Assembly: GCA_035635855.1 (NCBI GenBank)
Contig: DASQAF010000028.1
Location: forward strand, 186,001 to 250,000
Length of the DNA stretch: 64,000 nucleotides
Direction of reading: 5' to 3'
Source of the DNA: UBA11740 sp035635855
Lineage (GTDB): Bacteria > Acidobacteriota > Blastocatellia > Pyrinomonadales > Pyrinomonadaceae
Below the pieces are notes generated by a model, which was not told the DNA's origin, made no database searches, and was given only the letters and a program-made list of their open reading frames with translations. The position numbers and the translations under genes are program-made. Position 1 is the first letter of the stretch; every line of letters begins with the position of its first letter. Below, piece by piece: positions 1 through 9,278 of the stretch.

Positions 1-40
1 TTGTGCCTGCATCAGTTGCATCGTACCTTAATGAACGGTG

Positions 41-110
41 TTCAGAGTACCAACTTTAGTCGCTTTTTTATTCAGTGAGAAAATGCGCAACTAAAGTTAG
101 TACTCTAAAC
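41..110. repeat. Imperfect palindrome, GAGTACCAACTTTAG family
   Basis: Left arm 41-63 and right arm 85-110 are imperfect reverse complements sharing the core AGAGTAC-x-AACTTTAGT, with a loop of about 20 nt. A second copy of the same family lies at 2774-2845. It sits downstream of coaE. Bases 1-138 hold no other feature that I can support. Confidence 0.7.
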
Positions 111-138
111 TCCGCGAAACCAGGCAATCACTACTCGG

Positions 139-741
139 TCAATCGGCTTTGGTTAACTCACGAAAGACGGCTTCAGTTTGCTCTCGAGCGCTTTCATAGC
201 CATCCGACGTGTCGATCAAAAAGTCCGCGAACTTCTTCTTTTCTTCCTGTAGCATCTGGGCAGCAATTCTTTGCTCGGCCTGCTCGCGATCGAGACCATC
301 ACGCGACATCAACCGTTGCAATTGAACTTCGGGGCGGCAGTGGACGACGATTAACTTATCAAACCGCCGGTATCCTCCCGATTCAATCATCAGGGCCGCA
401 TCGATTACGGCAATGCCTTTCGGATCCTCGCTTTCCCATTTCCGCATCTGTTCGTCCTGCTTTGCAATGATGAAAGGATGCAGGATCGAGTTGAGACGCA
501 AACGTTTCTGCTCGTCAGCGAAAATCAGCGAGCCGAGCTTTGCCCGATCGAGGCCGCCGTCCGGCAGCAGAATTTCCTTTCCAAAAGCGTCTACGGCAGC
601 CCGCAAGCCCGGCGATTCCGGAGCGACTACCTCGCGCGCCGTCACGTCGGCGTTGAGAACCCGACAGCCCAGTTCGGCCAGGACGCCAAGCACGAACGAC
701 TTACCTACGGCAATCGATCCGGTGAGTCCAACTTTCAGCAT
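139..741 (-). CDS. coaE: Dephospho-CoA kinase
   Basis: This enzyme phosphorylates the 3'-hydroxyl of dephospho-CoA, the last step of coenzyme A synthesis in the cytoplasm. The 200-residue length is normal for the family. A Walker A loop GLTGSIAVGKS is at residues 5-15, followed by the family's NADVTAREVV stretch near residue 32 and an ILHPFI segment near residue 87, both typical of CoaE. The ATG at 741 gives an N-terminus only four residues ahead of the P-loop, as expected. It lies 56 bp downstream of folD on the same strand, so the two may be co-transcribed. The P-loop is slightly unusual (SIAVGKS rather than the common GIGSGKS) but keeps the Gly-Lys-Ser. I am confident of the function. Confidence 0.95.
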   Translation of the reverse strand: MLKVGLTGSIAVGKSFVLGVLAELGCRVLNADVTAREVVAPESPGLRAAVDAFGKEILLPDGGLDRAKLGSLIFADEQKRLRLNSILHPFIIAKQDEQMRKWESEDPKGIAVIDAALMIESGGYRRFDKLIVVHCRPEVQLQRLMSRDGLDREQAEQRIAAQMLQEEKKKFADFLIDTSDGYESAREQTEAVFRELTKAD

Positions 742-797
742 GGTTCAGAGTTCAAGCTTCAGCTTGTGCCTGCATTCAGCAACCTGAAGGTTGAACT

Positions 798-1748
<951 letters not shown>

Positions 1749-1850
1749 ATAAACGGCGTGCCTCTGGTTTCGATTTAGTCGCCAACTTGAGCGCTTCGCC
1801 CAAAGTCGTTAACCTGCTTCTGTAATCACTTGATACTTCGGAGTGGAACC

Positions 1851-2765
1851 TTGATATTAAATAAGCCGGCTGGAATCAGCAGCGCACATTCCCGCTTTCT
1901 TCTGTTTCTCGTCCTTAGCATTCTCGCAACTGGTCCTGCCTGTCGACCACGTCGTTCGGCGAATGAAAAACGTTACGAAATAAAAGGAAAGATCGTAGCC
2001 GTAAACAAGACAGACCGGACCGCGACCATCTCTCATGGGGACATCGTGGGCTATATGCCGGCGATGACGATGCCTTTTAAGATCAAGAACGATGCCGACC
2101 TGGAGATGTTAGCGCCCGGCGACGAAGTCACCGGCACACTGGTGGTTGACGGCATTTCATCGTGGGTCGAGATTTCCACGATTACCGAAGGGGGTGGGCC
2201 GCTTTCACCCACCGCTGCGGTACCTGGCGAACCAAAGCCCACCGACGAGGTCCCGGATTTCGCGCTTACCAATCAGGATGGAAAACGGATTCACCTCGCG
2301 CAGTATCGCGGGCGCGCGTTGGCGCTGACTTTCATCTACACGCGCTGTCCTCAGCCCGATCAATGCACCTTGATGAGCAGCAACTTTGCCACGATCGATC
2401 GTGAATTGCAGAAGCAGCCAGAGCTTTATCAGAAGACGCATCTACTCAGCATCAGTTTTGATCCTGACTATGACACGCCAAAGGTCCTGCGCAGTTATGG
2501 CGCATCCCACACCGAACGCTACTCTGATGAAGGCTTTCAGCACTGGGAGTTCGCCACCGGCAGCTCGGACGAAGTGAAAGGAATCGCGCAGTTCTTCGGG
2601 CTGCGTTACTATCACGACACGGAATCGGGACAGGATCAGGTGATTCATTCTTTGCGGACCGCGGTGATCGGGCCTGACGGAAAGCTGGTGAAGCTCTATC
2701 GAGGGAATGAGTGGAAGCCGGAAGAGGTTATCGCCGATCTGAAATCACTGTCCACCGCGAAGTAA
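1851..2765 (+). CDS. SCO1/SenC-type copper chaperone with N-terminal copper-binding domain
   Basis: Likely a membrane-anchored or periplasmic copper chaperone or thiol-disulfide protein for cytochrome oxidase assembly. A hydrophobic segment (FLLFLVLSILATGPAC) with a weak lipobox is followed by a CusF-like copper-binding module (GKIVAVNKTDRTATISHGDI, then YMPAMTMPF). A thioredoxin-fold SCO domain follows. The metal-binding cysteines are spaced CX5C (TRCPQPDQC) instead of the classic CX3C, and the conserved His appears in VIHSLRT near the C-terminus. I chose the TTG at 1851 because GGAG lies 7 nt upstream; an upstream TTG at 1830 lacks a ribosome site. It is divergent from folD. SCO family membership is certain; the specific oxidase partner is not visible. 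Confidence 0.88.
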   Translation: MILNKPAGISSAHSRFLLFLVLSILATGPACRPRRSANEKRYEIKGKIVAVNKTDRTATISHGDIVGYMPAMTMPFKIKNDADLEMLAPGDEVTGTLVVDGISSWVEISTITEGGGPLSPTAAVPGEPKPTDEVPDFALTNQDGKRIHLAQYRGRALALTFIYTRCPQPDQCTLMSSNFATIDRELQKQPELYQKTHLLSISFDPDYDTPKVLRSYGASHTERYSDEGFQHWEFATGSSDEVKGIAQFFGLRYYHDTESGQDQVIHSLRTAVIGPDGKLVKLYRGNEWKPEEVIADLKSLSTAK

Positions 2766-2773
2766 GCGGGCAG

Positions 2774-2845
2774 ATGTTTAGAGTACCAACTTTAGTTGGG
2801 CTGTTTCATGGCAAAGACCCGACTGAAGTCGGTACTCCAAACGCT
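2774..2845. repeat. Imperfect palindrome, GAGTACCAACTTTAG family
   Basis: Left arm GTTTAGAGTACCAACTTTAG continuing to TTGGG, and right arm CCCGACTGAAGTCGGTACTC continuing to CAAACGC, pair imperfectly across a loop of about 20 nt. The element fills the gap between the convergent SCO and M13 genes, where it could act as a bidirectional terminator. It belongs to the same family as 41-110. Confidence 0.75.
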
Positions 2846-2861
2846 CTGCGGCCCGCGCTCT

Positions 2862-5015
2862 CTACCAAATCTGACAGCGCTTATCCGGCGGCCGCACCAT
2901 CGCGTCGCCTTCCTTGCATGCGTACGCGGCTGCGAACGTAGGCATATTCGACAGCGGGCCATTGACCCGAAAACGTCCCAGCGGATGCGGATTTGTGGTG
3001 GTTTGCAGGCGGGCCGCTTCCGGCCGGATGTTCTCTGCCCAAACTTGCGCCCAGCCCAGGAAGAACCGCTGCTCGGGCGTAAACCCGTTGATATTCTTCG
3101 GGCGCGGTTTGCCTTGCAGAGATTTCTGATACGCAGCATAAGCTACGGTTAATCCGCCCAGGTCCGCTACGGATTCGCCGACCACCAACTCGCCTTTTTG
3201 GTGCAGACCCGGTTCAACTTCATAAGAGTCGAACTGCTTTACTACGCAGCCAGTTCTTTCCTGAAACTTCTTGAGATCGTCCGGCGTCCACCACAGGACA
3301 AGGTTGCCGTTGGCGTCAAACTTGGCCCCCTGATCGTCAAAGCCGTGGGTCATCTCGTGACCAATCACCGCTCCGATGCCGCCATAGTTGAAGGCGTCGT
3401 CAGCTTTCGGATCGTAAAAGGGCGGCTGGAGGATGCCGGCCGGAAAAACTATTTCGTTCATCGAAGGGTTGTAGTAGGCGTTTACGGTCGGCGGCGACAT
3501 GCCCCATTCAGTCCGGTCGACGGGCTTGCCGATCTTTCCCAGATTGCGTTTGAACTCAAACTCCCCGGCAGAGACAGCATTGTTGTAGTAAGCGCCGCGG
3601 CTGACCTGGAGTGCTTCATAGTTGCGCCATTTGTCAGGAAACCCGATCTTCCGCATGAAAGCATCGAGTTTGGCGATTGCCTTCTGGCGCGTTTCGTTGC
3701 TCATCCAACTCAACGTGGTGAGATCGTCGCGCAGCGCTTCGATCAGGTTCTTAACCATGGCTTGAGCGCGCATTTTGGCCTGGGGCGTGAAGGTCTTCGA
3801 AACGTAGAGTTGGCCGAGTGCTTCGCCCAGCGCGCGATCCGTGCTAGCCACGCAACGTTTCCAGCGCGGCAGAATCTCTTTAGTGCCCTGCAGGTACTTT
3901 CCGTTGAAGTTGAAACTTTCCTGGACAAACTTTGAAGAGAGAGTGTTTGAGGCCGCGTTCACCAGATGCCAGCGCAGATAACTCTTCCAATCATTGACGG
4001 GAATGCTAACCAGGAGCTTGTCGGCGCCTTTGAAATAGTCAGGTTGGCCTACGTTGACTTTGGCAATCTCAGGCAGGCCAATGCCCCGGAAGTAGCGGCT
4101 CCAGTCAAAGTCCGGCGTCAGCTCGAGTAACTGAGTCTTGATCATCGGGTGATAGTTGAGTTCCGGCTTTCTTCGCTGAATACGCGTCACTGAGTTCTCC
4201 GCCAGTTTCGTTTCGATCCTCAAAACCGTGGCGCCTTCGGCGGCGGCCTTTTCCGGCGAGTCCCCCATGAGTTCGAACGTGCGCGCGACATGCTTCGCAT
4301 ATTCATCGCGCGTCTGCTTCATCTTCGCATCGTCGCTGAGGTAATAGTCGCGATCGGGCAATCCCAATCCGCCCTGTACCGCCTGGGCGATGATTGTGGT
4401 CGAGTCTTTGAAATCCTGGGTCGCGCCAAAACCGAACACGGCGGGTATGCGGTGCTGATGAAAGCGCGCAATCTCGTCTTCCAAGCTGGGTAGGTCCGTC
4501 AGTTGATCGATCCTTTGCAACTCTGGCTCAAGCGGCTTAATGCCTTCGGCTTCAATCTTCTGCTCATCCATGCACGCGCCGTAGTAGTCGGCAATCTTTT
4601 GCTCGTTCCCGGGGCCCAGCGTCTTTTTCTTTAAAAGCTCTTCGAGAATCTGATGCAGGACGTTGATGTTTTGTTCGTCAAGTTTTGTGAACCTTCCCCA
4701 CTCCGAATAGGCGCCGGGGATCGGATTCTTCGCCATCCATCCGCCGTTGGCGAATTGATTGAAATCATGGCAGGCCTGCGCGTTGCGATCGAGATTGGAA
4801 AAGTCGAAGCCGGCGATCACGCTCTTTGACGGGTCGTCGGCGTTTATTGTCAAACTTTCCGGAGCACCGGGTGAGCCACTTGCATCGGCGACGAACTTGA
4901 TTGCACGAGCATCCGGAGCGGCAGCTGCGCGACTCTTTCTGCCGATACTGACAGCGATTGCGATTAGCGACAAGGCGAGCAGGAAAACAAACGCGCGACG
5001 ACAAAACAGACTCAT
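2862..5015 (-). CDS. M13 family zinc metallopeptidase (neprilysin/PepO-like), exported
   Basis: A zinc endopeptidase of the neprilysin / endothelin-converting-enzyme family, expected to cleave oligopeptides outside the cytoplasm. The N-terminus has a signal peptide (RRAFVFLLALSLIAIAVSIG). The zinc motif HEMTH is near residues 552-556 in VIGHEMTHGFDDQG, the third ligand glutamate is in GESVADLGGL near residue 615, and the protein ends with the family-typical C-x-x-W (CQIW). The 717-residue length is normal for bacterial M13 enzymes. A strong Shine-Dalgarno (GAGGAGG) precedes the ATG at 5015. It stands alone on its strand. Substrate specificity cannot be read from the sequence, but exported peptidases recur in this window (DPP-IV at 22.4 kb). 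Confidence 0.95.
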   Translation of the reverse strand: MSLFCRRAFVFLLALSLIAIAVSIGRKSRAAAAPDARAIKFVADASGSPGAPESLTINADDPSKSVIAGFDFSNLDRNAQACHDFNQFANGGWMAKNPIPGAYSEWGRFTKLDEQNINVLHQILEELLKKKTLGPGNEQKIADYYGACMDEQKIEAEGIKPLEPELQRIDQLTDLPSLEDEIARFHQHRIPAVFGFGATQDFKDSTTIIAQAVQGGLGLPDRDYYLSDDAKMKQTRDEYAKHVARTFELMGDSPEKAAAEGATVLRIETKLAENSVTRIQRRKPELNYHPMIKTQLLELTPDFDWSRYFRGIGLPEIAKVNVGQPDYFKGADKLLVSIPVNDWKSYLRWHLVNAASNTLSSKFVQESFNFNGKYLQGTKEILPRWKRCVASTDRALGEALGQLYVSKTFTPQAKMRAQAMVKNLIEALRDDLTTLSWMSNETRQKAIAKLDAFMRKIGFPDKWRNYEALQVSRGAYYNNAVSAGEFEFKRNLGKIGKPVDRTEWGMSPPTVNAYYNPSMNEIVFPAGILQPPFYDPKADDAFNYGGIGAVIGHEMTHGFDDQGAKFDANGNLVLWWTPDDLKKFQERTGCVVKQFDSYEVEPGLHQKGELVVGESVADLGGLTVAYAAYQKSLQGKPRPKNINGFTPEQRFFLGWAQVWAENIRPEAARLQTTTNPHPLGRFRVNGPLSNMPTFAAAYACKEGDAMVRPPDKRCQIW

Positions 5016-5130
5016 AACGGAAACCTCCTCAGGATTCGGTAAAGATCTAATTTGAGAGGGAACGCGCGGAATCTTATGACTTCAGAGGTGAAAAAGCAAA
5101 AAAAGGCGCTACATGATACGTGTGGTTCTC

Positions 5131-5451
5131 TCAAGGCTGAACGCGACTCTCAAGCACACCTAAACGTTTGTTGTGGAGGCTGAGGTCACCCCGAATATCG
5201 TATAGATCGCGAATGAAGATGCTAAATTTCTCGTCCAACTTTTCAATTTGAGCTCTTACAGCTTCCCAAATTGGCCGAGTTTCCAGAAGCCGGCTGTCGA
5301 CCGTCTCTTCCAGCGACGTCAGGCGCTGATCCAAAGCTTCAATGTTCTTGGCCATTGCCGTTTGCTGGATGCGGAGCGCGGCGAGTTCAGCCAGCACGCG
5401 TGTCTCAAAAGGACTGGCCCCCAGCAATTCTTTGGTGAAATCTTCGCTCAC
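5131..5451 (-). CDS. Small predicted coiled-coil protein, function unknown
   Basis: A 106-residue protein with no signal peptide or membrane segment. The central part has heptad-like spacing of Leu, Ile and Val (LAALRIQQTAMAKNIEALDQ, then RLTSLEETVDSRLLE), and the C-terminal part repeats the pattern (FIRDLYDIRGDLSLHNKRLG). This suggests a dimeric coiled coil, similar in style to short regulatory or scaffolding proteins that travel with other systems, but nothing nearby identifies a partner. It starts with GTG at 5451. No family is recognised. Coding status is supported by amphipathic regularity and by an open frame filling an otherwise empty space. Confidence 0.6.
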   Translation of the reverse strand: MSEDFTKELLGASPFETRVLAELAALRIQQTAMAKNIEALDQRLTSLEETVDSRLLETRPIWEAVRAQIEKLDEKFSIFIRDLYDIRGDLSLHNKRLGVLESRVQP

Positions 5452-5562
5452 AGTGCTCTTCCTGAACTCACGCTAGCACGTTGACTGAAAATTTCAATCC
5501 AACGATTCTTGCAAGCGAGAGCGCTAACTTTTTCAGTTTTGGCTACTCAAAGTGCGAAGAGT

Positions 5563-5627
5563 GGTTACAGAACCGGGAGCGGTAGCGACCGGATGCAGGC
5601 ACTCAACTCGCTCCCGGTTCTGTAACC
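5563..5627. repeat. Perfect 18-bp inverted repeat
   Basis: GGTTACAGAACCGGGAGC at 5563-5580 is exactly reverse-complemented at 5610-5627, with a 29-nt loop. The 5452-5678 gap between etfA and the coiled-coil gene holds this hairpin and nothing else evident. There is no T-tract, so it is not a canonical terminator. Confidence 0.85.
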
Positions 5628-5678
5628 TGCGCTACCTTGAGGTGTACTGACTTCCAACTGATACCGGCGGCAGGGCGG

Positions 5679-6659
5679 TTAACTCTTGAGCTTTCTGATT
5701 TCTTCGGTAAGCACGGGCAGGACCTCGAATAGATCGCCGACAATGCCATAGTCAGCAATGTCGAAAATGGGAGCCTCGGGATCCTTGTTGATGGCCACGA
5801 TGGTCTGCGAGTTCTTCATGCCCACCAAATGTTGAATTGCGCCTGAGATGCCAACGGCAACGTAGAGCTTCGGCGCCACGGTTTGGCCGGACGATCCGAT
5901 CTGCCGATCGATGGGCAGCCACTCGGCGTCGCAGATCGGTCGCGAGGCGGCCAGGTCGCCGCCCAGAGCTTCGGCAAGTTTTTCGGCCAGCGCGATGTTG
6001 TCTTTACTCTTGATGCCGCGACCCACGGCGACGATCACGTCAGCCTTGCTTAGATCGACCGCCTGCTTCACTTCCTGGAAGGGCGCTTCCGGTATCATGC
6101 GGACCGGACCGACCTCAATCGGCATCAACTCTATTGGGGCGGCGCTTCCCTTCCGTGCCTGATCGCCGCGAAACGCCCCGGACTGAAAAGTGACGAACAC
6201 CGGGGCTTCGCCGTCTGAGACTATGTCCGCATCCAGTTTGCCGAGGAAGATGCGTCGCGTAAATGTTGTCTTTCCGCCATCGCTCGTCATGCGAATGCAA
6301 TCGCTGATCATTCCTTTGCCAAAACGCGCGGCCAGCTTAGGACCAAAGTCACGCACCAAATAAGTGTGCGACATGATCACGTACTGAGGAGAGACGGCGC
6401 GCACGACCTGCTCCATCGCGGCCGCGTAAGCGTCGGGTGTGTAATCAGCGAGCTTTGGATCCTCGACGTGAACGACTCTGGCCAGATCGTAAGCAGCAAT
6501 CTCTTGGGCCAGTGCTTCAGCTCCTGAACCCAGGACAACGGCCGCCGGCTTTTCTCCAGTGCTCGTCGCAAGTTGCTGCGCCGCGGCGATCGCCTCCAGA
6601 GACGTTTTGTTAAGCGCGCCAGCTTTGTGCTCAATGAAAACTAAAATGCCGTTGCTCAT
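5679..6659 (-). CDS. etfA: Electron transfer flavoprotein alpha subunit
   Basis: The FAD-carrying subunit of ETF, which takes electrons from acyl-CoA dehydrogenases and passes them to ETF:quinone oxidoreductase. The C-terminal FAD domain is clear: VGRGIKSKDN, then SRPICDAEWLPIDRQIGSSG, then PKLYVAVGISGAIQHLVGM, and AINKDPEAPIFDIADYGIVG. 326 residues is typical. It follows etfB in the same direction with a 91-bp gap, the usual etfBA order. With the thiolase and hydroxyacyl-CoA dehydrogenase upstream, it fits a beta-oxidation or butyrate-type electron path. No bifurcating partner genes are seen in the window. Confidence 0.96.
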   Translation of the reverse strand: MSNGILVFIEHKAGALNKTSLEAIAAAQQLATSTGEKPAAVVLGSGAEALAQEIAAYDLARVVHVEDPKLADYTPDAYAAAMEQVVRAVSPQYVIMSHTYLVRDFGPKLAARFGKGMISDCIRMTSDGGKTTFTRRIFLGKLDADIVSDGEAPVFVTFQSGAFRGDQARKGSAAPIELMPIEVGPVRMIPEAPFQEVKQAVDLSKADVIVAVGRGIKSKDNIALAEKLAEALGGDLAASRPICDAEWLPIDRQIGSSGQTVAPKLYVAVGISGAIQHLVGMKNSQTIVAINKDPEAPIFDIADYGIVGDLFEVLPVLTEEIRKLKS

Positions 6660-6750
6660 GATTTGTTTGCGACAAACCTCCGTTCGTCGCAGTCGATCAG
6701 GACCACTGAGCCCTCCCTCACGGTCGGGCTAATGCCCCACGTTTTCGCGT

Positions 6751-7527
6751 TTAAATCACCCGAGCTTCTGTGCGCAGCTTCTCCGCTAACTCCACCGCGC
6801 CTTGCTTGGCATCACCGCCACCGAGGAACTGCGTCTGTTTGGATTTTGTCGGTAGGTAGATCTTCTCGATGCGTTGATGCGATGGCTGGCTAACAATCTC
6901 AGCAGCCGGCGTCACTTCCTTAATTTCCTTTTTCTTTGCGGCCATGATGCCTTTCAGAGTTGCATAACGAATCTGGCTGATGCCTGACTGAATTGTCAGC
7001 AGCGCGGGCTTCGGCATCGTGTACCACTGATACCAGCCGCTTTCCAGTTCGCGTTTGACTCGCAACTGTTCACCGGTCGCATCAACCTCGATCACAATCG
7101 TCGCGTGCGGCAAACCGAGAAGCTCAGCAAGAATTACGCCCGTCTGCGCATAGCCATAGTCGTCTGATTGCAGGCCCGTCATGATCAAGTCGGCCTGTTC
7201 ATCGCGAATCGCTTCGGCCAGCACACTGGCCGCGGCGAACGGCGACAGATGTACGACATTGTCGCCGGCCACGTGAATCGCGCGATCAGCTCCGCGAGCC
7301 AGCGCATCTTTGATCACGCTCTTGGCGCGCTGTGGCCCCATCGAACAGACGACGACCTCGCCGCCGCCGACTTTCTCTTTGATCCGCAAAGCCTCTTCCA
7401 GGGCATAGCCGTCCGACTCGTTTACTTCAAACGAGAGATCCGCTTCTTCGATCCAGGTTGAGTCTTTATTGATGCGCAGGATCGCGTCTTTGTTCGCGAC
7501 CTGCTTCATTAGGACGAGGATCTTCAT
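6751..7527 (-). CDS. etfB: Electron transfer flavoprotein beta subunit
   Basis: The AMP-binding partner of EtfA. The start MKILVLMKQVANKDA and the segment VNESDGYALEEALRIKEK are diagnostic of EtfB, as is the adenine-site region GLQSDDYGYAQTGVILAELL. The 258-residue length is standard. The ATG at 7527 is followed upstream by a long palindrome (7538-7610) separating it from fabF, so transcription may continue from the fab genes or be modulated there. It forms the etfBA unit with the downstream gene. Confidence 0.95.
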   Translation of the reverse strand: MKILVLMKQVANKDAILRINKDSTWIEEADLSFEVNESDGYALEEALRIKEKVGGGEVVVCSMGPQRAKSVIKDALARGADRAIHVAGDNVVHLSPFAAASVLAEAIRDEQADLIMTGLQSDDYGYAQTGVILAELLGLPHATIVIEVDATGEQLRVKRELESGWYQWYTMPKPALLTIQSGISQIRYATLKGIMAAKKKEIKEVTPAAEIVSQPSHQRIEKIYLPTKSKQTQFLGGGDAKQGAVELAEKLRTEARVI

Positions 7528-7537
7528 ATTGAAATCA

Positions 7538-7610
7538 TTGATTCATTTGTTCATTGGCTCATTGAACACATCTAATTGATCCAATGAAGCAATGAGGCAA
7601 TGGATCAATT
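7538..7610. repeat. Palindrome of the ATTGATTCATTG family between fabF and etfB
   Basis: Left arm 7538-7566 and right arm 7577-7610 are imperfect reverse complements built of ATTGATTCATT / GGATCAAT words. The right arm contains the fabF stop codon (7605-7607). The same family separates nuoF-nuoG and nuoG-nuoH about 42-45 kb away. Confidence 0.8.
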
Positions 7611-8849
7611 CTCTTCGTATCGCTTGAACAGCAGAGCCGCGTTGGTGCCGCCAAAGCCGAAGCTGTTCGACAAAGCGTAATCTATTACCGCTTCCCGCGC
7701 CTGGTTCGGCACGTAATCAAGATCACAATCGGGATCCGGGGTTACGTAGTTTATCGTCGGCGGTATCATGCCGCGAGTAATAGCCAACACCGAGAAGATG
7801 GCTTCGACGCCTCCAGCGGCGCCCAACAAGTGCCCGGTCATCGATTTGGTCGAGCTGATGGCCACCTTGTAAGCATAGTCTCCGAAGGTCTTCTTGATGG
7901 CCATGGTTTCAAACTTGTCGTTGTAGGGCGTCGAAGTTCCGTGCGCGTTGATATAGCCGATCTGTTCTGCCTGCGCGTTTCCGTCCTTCAATGCTTTTTG
8001 CATGACGCGCACAGCGCCTGAGCCGCTGGCGTCCGGCATCGTGATATGAAAGGCGTCACCGCTCATCCCATAGCCTACGATCTCGGCATAAATCCGCGCG
8101 CCGCGGCGCCGCGCAAATTCAAGTTCTTCCAGGATCATGATCCCGGCGCCCTCGCCAATTACGAAGCCATCGCGGCCCAATTCGAAAGGACGCGAAGCGT
8201 GCACCGGATCGTCGTTGCGTGTTGAAAGAGCTCGCAGCGCCGCAAAGCCGGCCACGCTCATGGGAGTAATTGCCGATTCAGCTCCGCCGCAAATCATTGC
8301 TTCGGCGTCGCCGCGCGCGATGATTTTGAAGCTGTCGCCGATCGCGTGTGCCCCAGCGGAACACGCCGTAGCCGTCGCCGAGTTGGGTCCCTTGGCGTTG
8401 TGGCGAATCGAAACCTGTCCGGAAGCGAGGTTGACGATGGCAGACGGAATAAAGAATGGTGAAACGCGGCCCGGGCCATCCTTCAAGAGCTTTTCGTGCT
8501 CACGCTCGATGGCCCAGAAGTCACCGATGCCGCTGCTGATATAAGTCCCCACTCCCTCGGCGACGTCATCGGTAATCTGCAGCCCGCTATCGTTCACCGC
8601 TTCCTGCGAGGCGGCGATAGCGTACTGAATGAACGCGCCCATTTTGCGCGCTTCTTTTTTTTCGACGTAATCGAGCGGATCGAAATTCTTTACTTCGCAG
8701 GCGAACCGGGCGGCGAACCTGGCGGCGTCGAACTTTTTGATAAAGTCCGCGCCGCTCCGGCCTTCCATCAATGCGGTCCAGGTAGTCTCGACCGAGTTGC
8801 CGACAGGCGTGACCAGACCGAGACCGGTAACAACGACGCGACGATTCAA
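7605..8849 (-). CDS. fabF: Beta-ketoacyl-ACP synthase II
   Basis: FabF condenses malonyl-ACP with growing acyl-ACP in type II fatty-acid synthesis. The catalytic triad is visible: Cys in TATACSAGAHAIG, His in NAHGTSTPYNDKFE and His in STKSMTGHLLGAAGG. It ends with the family's NSFGFGGTNAALLFKRY. 414 residues is the usual length and the start MNRRVVVTGLGLVTPVG is canonical. It lies 81 bp downstream of acpP in the fab cluster. Its stop codon is inside a palindromic repeat (7538-7610). Confidence 0.97.
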   Translation of the reverse strand: MNRRVVVTGLGLVTPVGNSVETTWTALMEGRSGADFIKKFDAARFAARFACEVKNFDPLDYVEKKEARKMGAFIQYAIAASQEAVNDSGLQITDDVAEGVGTYISSGIGDFWAIEREHEKLLKDGPGRVSPFFIPSAIVNLASGQVSIRHNAKGPNSATATACSAGAHAIGDSFKIIARGDAEAMICGGAESAITPMSVAGFAALRALSTRNDDPVHASRPFELGRDGFVIGEGAGIMILEELEFARRRGARIYAEIVGYGMSGDAFHITMPDASGSGAVRVMQKALKDGNAQAEQIGYINAHGTSTPYNDKFETMAIKKTFGDYAYKVAISSTKSMTGHLLGAAGGVEAIFSVLAITRGMIPPTINYVTPDPDCDLDYVPNQAREAVIDYALSNSFGFGGTNAALLFKRYEEN

Positions 8850-8930
8850 AGTCAGAACCCTCCTATGACGACGTAGCAGCGGCGAATGACCGGCAGCGCA
8901 TAGCCCAGGCCATCGCCCACATTTCCGCCG

Positions 8931-9176
8931 TCACTTTGCCTTGTGCTGGTCGATATAGTTGTAAGCGTCGCGCACGCTTTGAATCTTTTCCGCGTCTTCG
9001 TCCGGAATCTCGATGCCAAACTCCTCTTCAAACCGCATTACCAACTCGACGGTATCGAGCGAGTCTGCTCCGAGGTCATCAATGAATCGGGCGTTGGGCG
9101 TGACTTCATTCTCGTCTACTCCCAGCTCGTCCACGATTATCTGTTTTACCTTTTGCTCAATCTCTGGATCGGGCAT
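8931..9176 (-). CDS. acpP: Acyl carrier protein
   Basis: A small acidic carrier that bears 4'-phosphopantetheine. The attachment serine is in DDLGADSLDTVELVM, and the following FGIEIPDEDAEKI helix is standard. 81 residues, ATG at 9176 with GAGGAG upstream. It sits between fabD and fabF; the fabG that commonly precedes acpP is absent. CoaE, which completes CoA (the source of the prosthetic group), is 8 kb away. Confidence 0.98.
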   Translation of the reverse strand: MPDPEIEQKVKQIIVDELGVDENEVTPNARFIDDLGADSLDTVELVMRFEEEFGIEIPDEDAEKIQSVRDAYNYIDQHKAK

Positions 9177-9278
9177 TCGTTTTGCTCCTCTATGTAAAGT
9201 CCGACAAATTTCAGCTTGTCGAAAGTTTCTCTATGCGAATTAAGCCACGCCAAACCGAAAGTTTGTCTCACAACGGTC

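Noticed and set aside
5563..5627. Rho-independent terminator after the coiled-coil gene
   Set aside because: The 18-bp stem is perfect, but the loop is 29 nt and no T-run follows on either strand, so I list it as a repeat.
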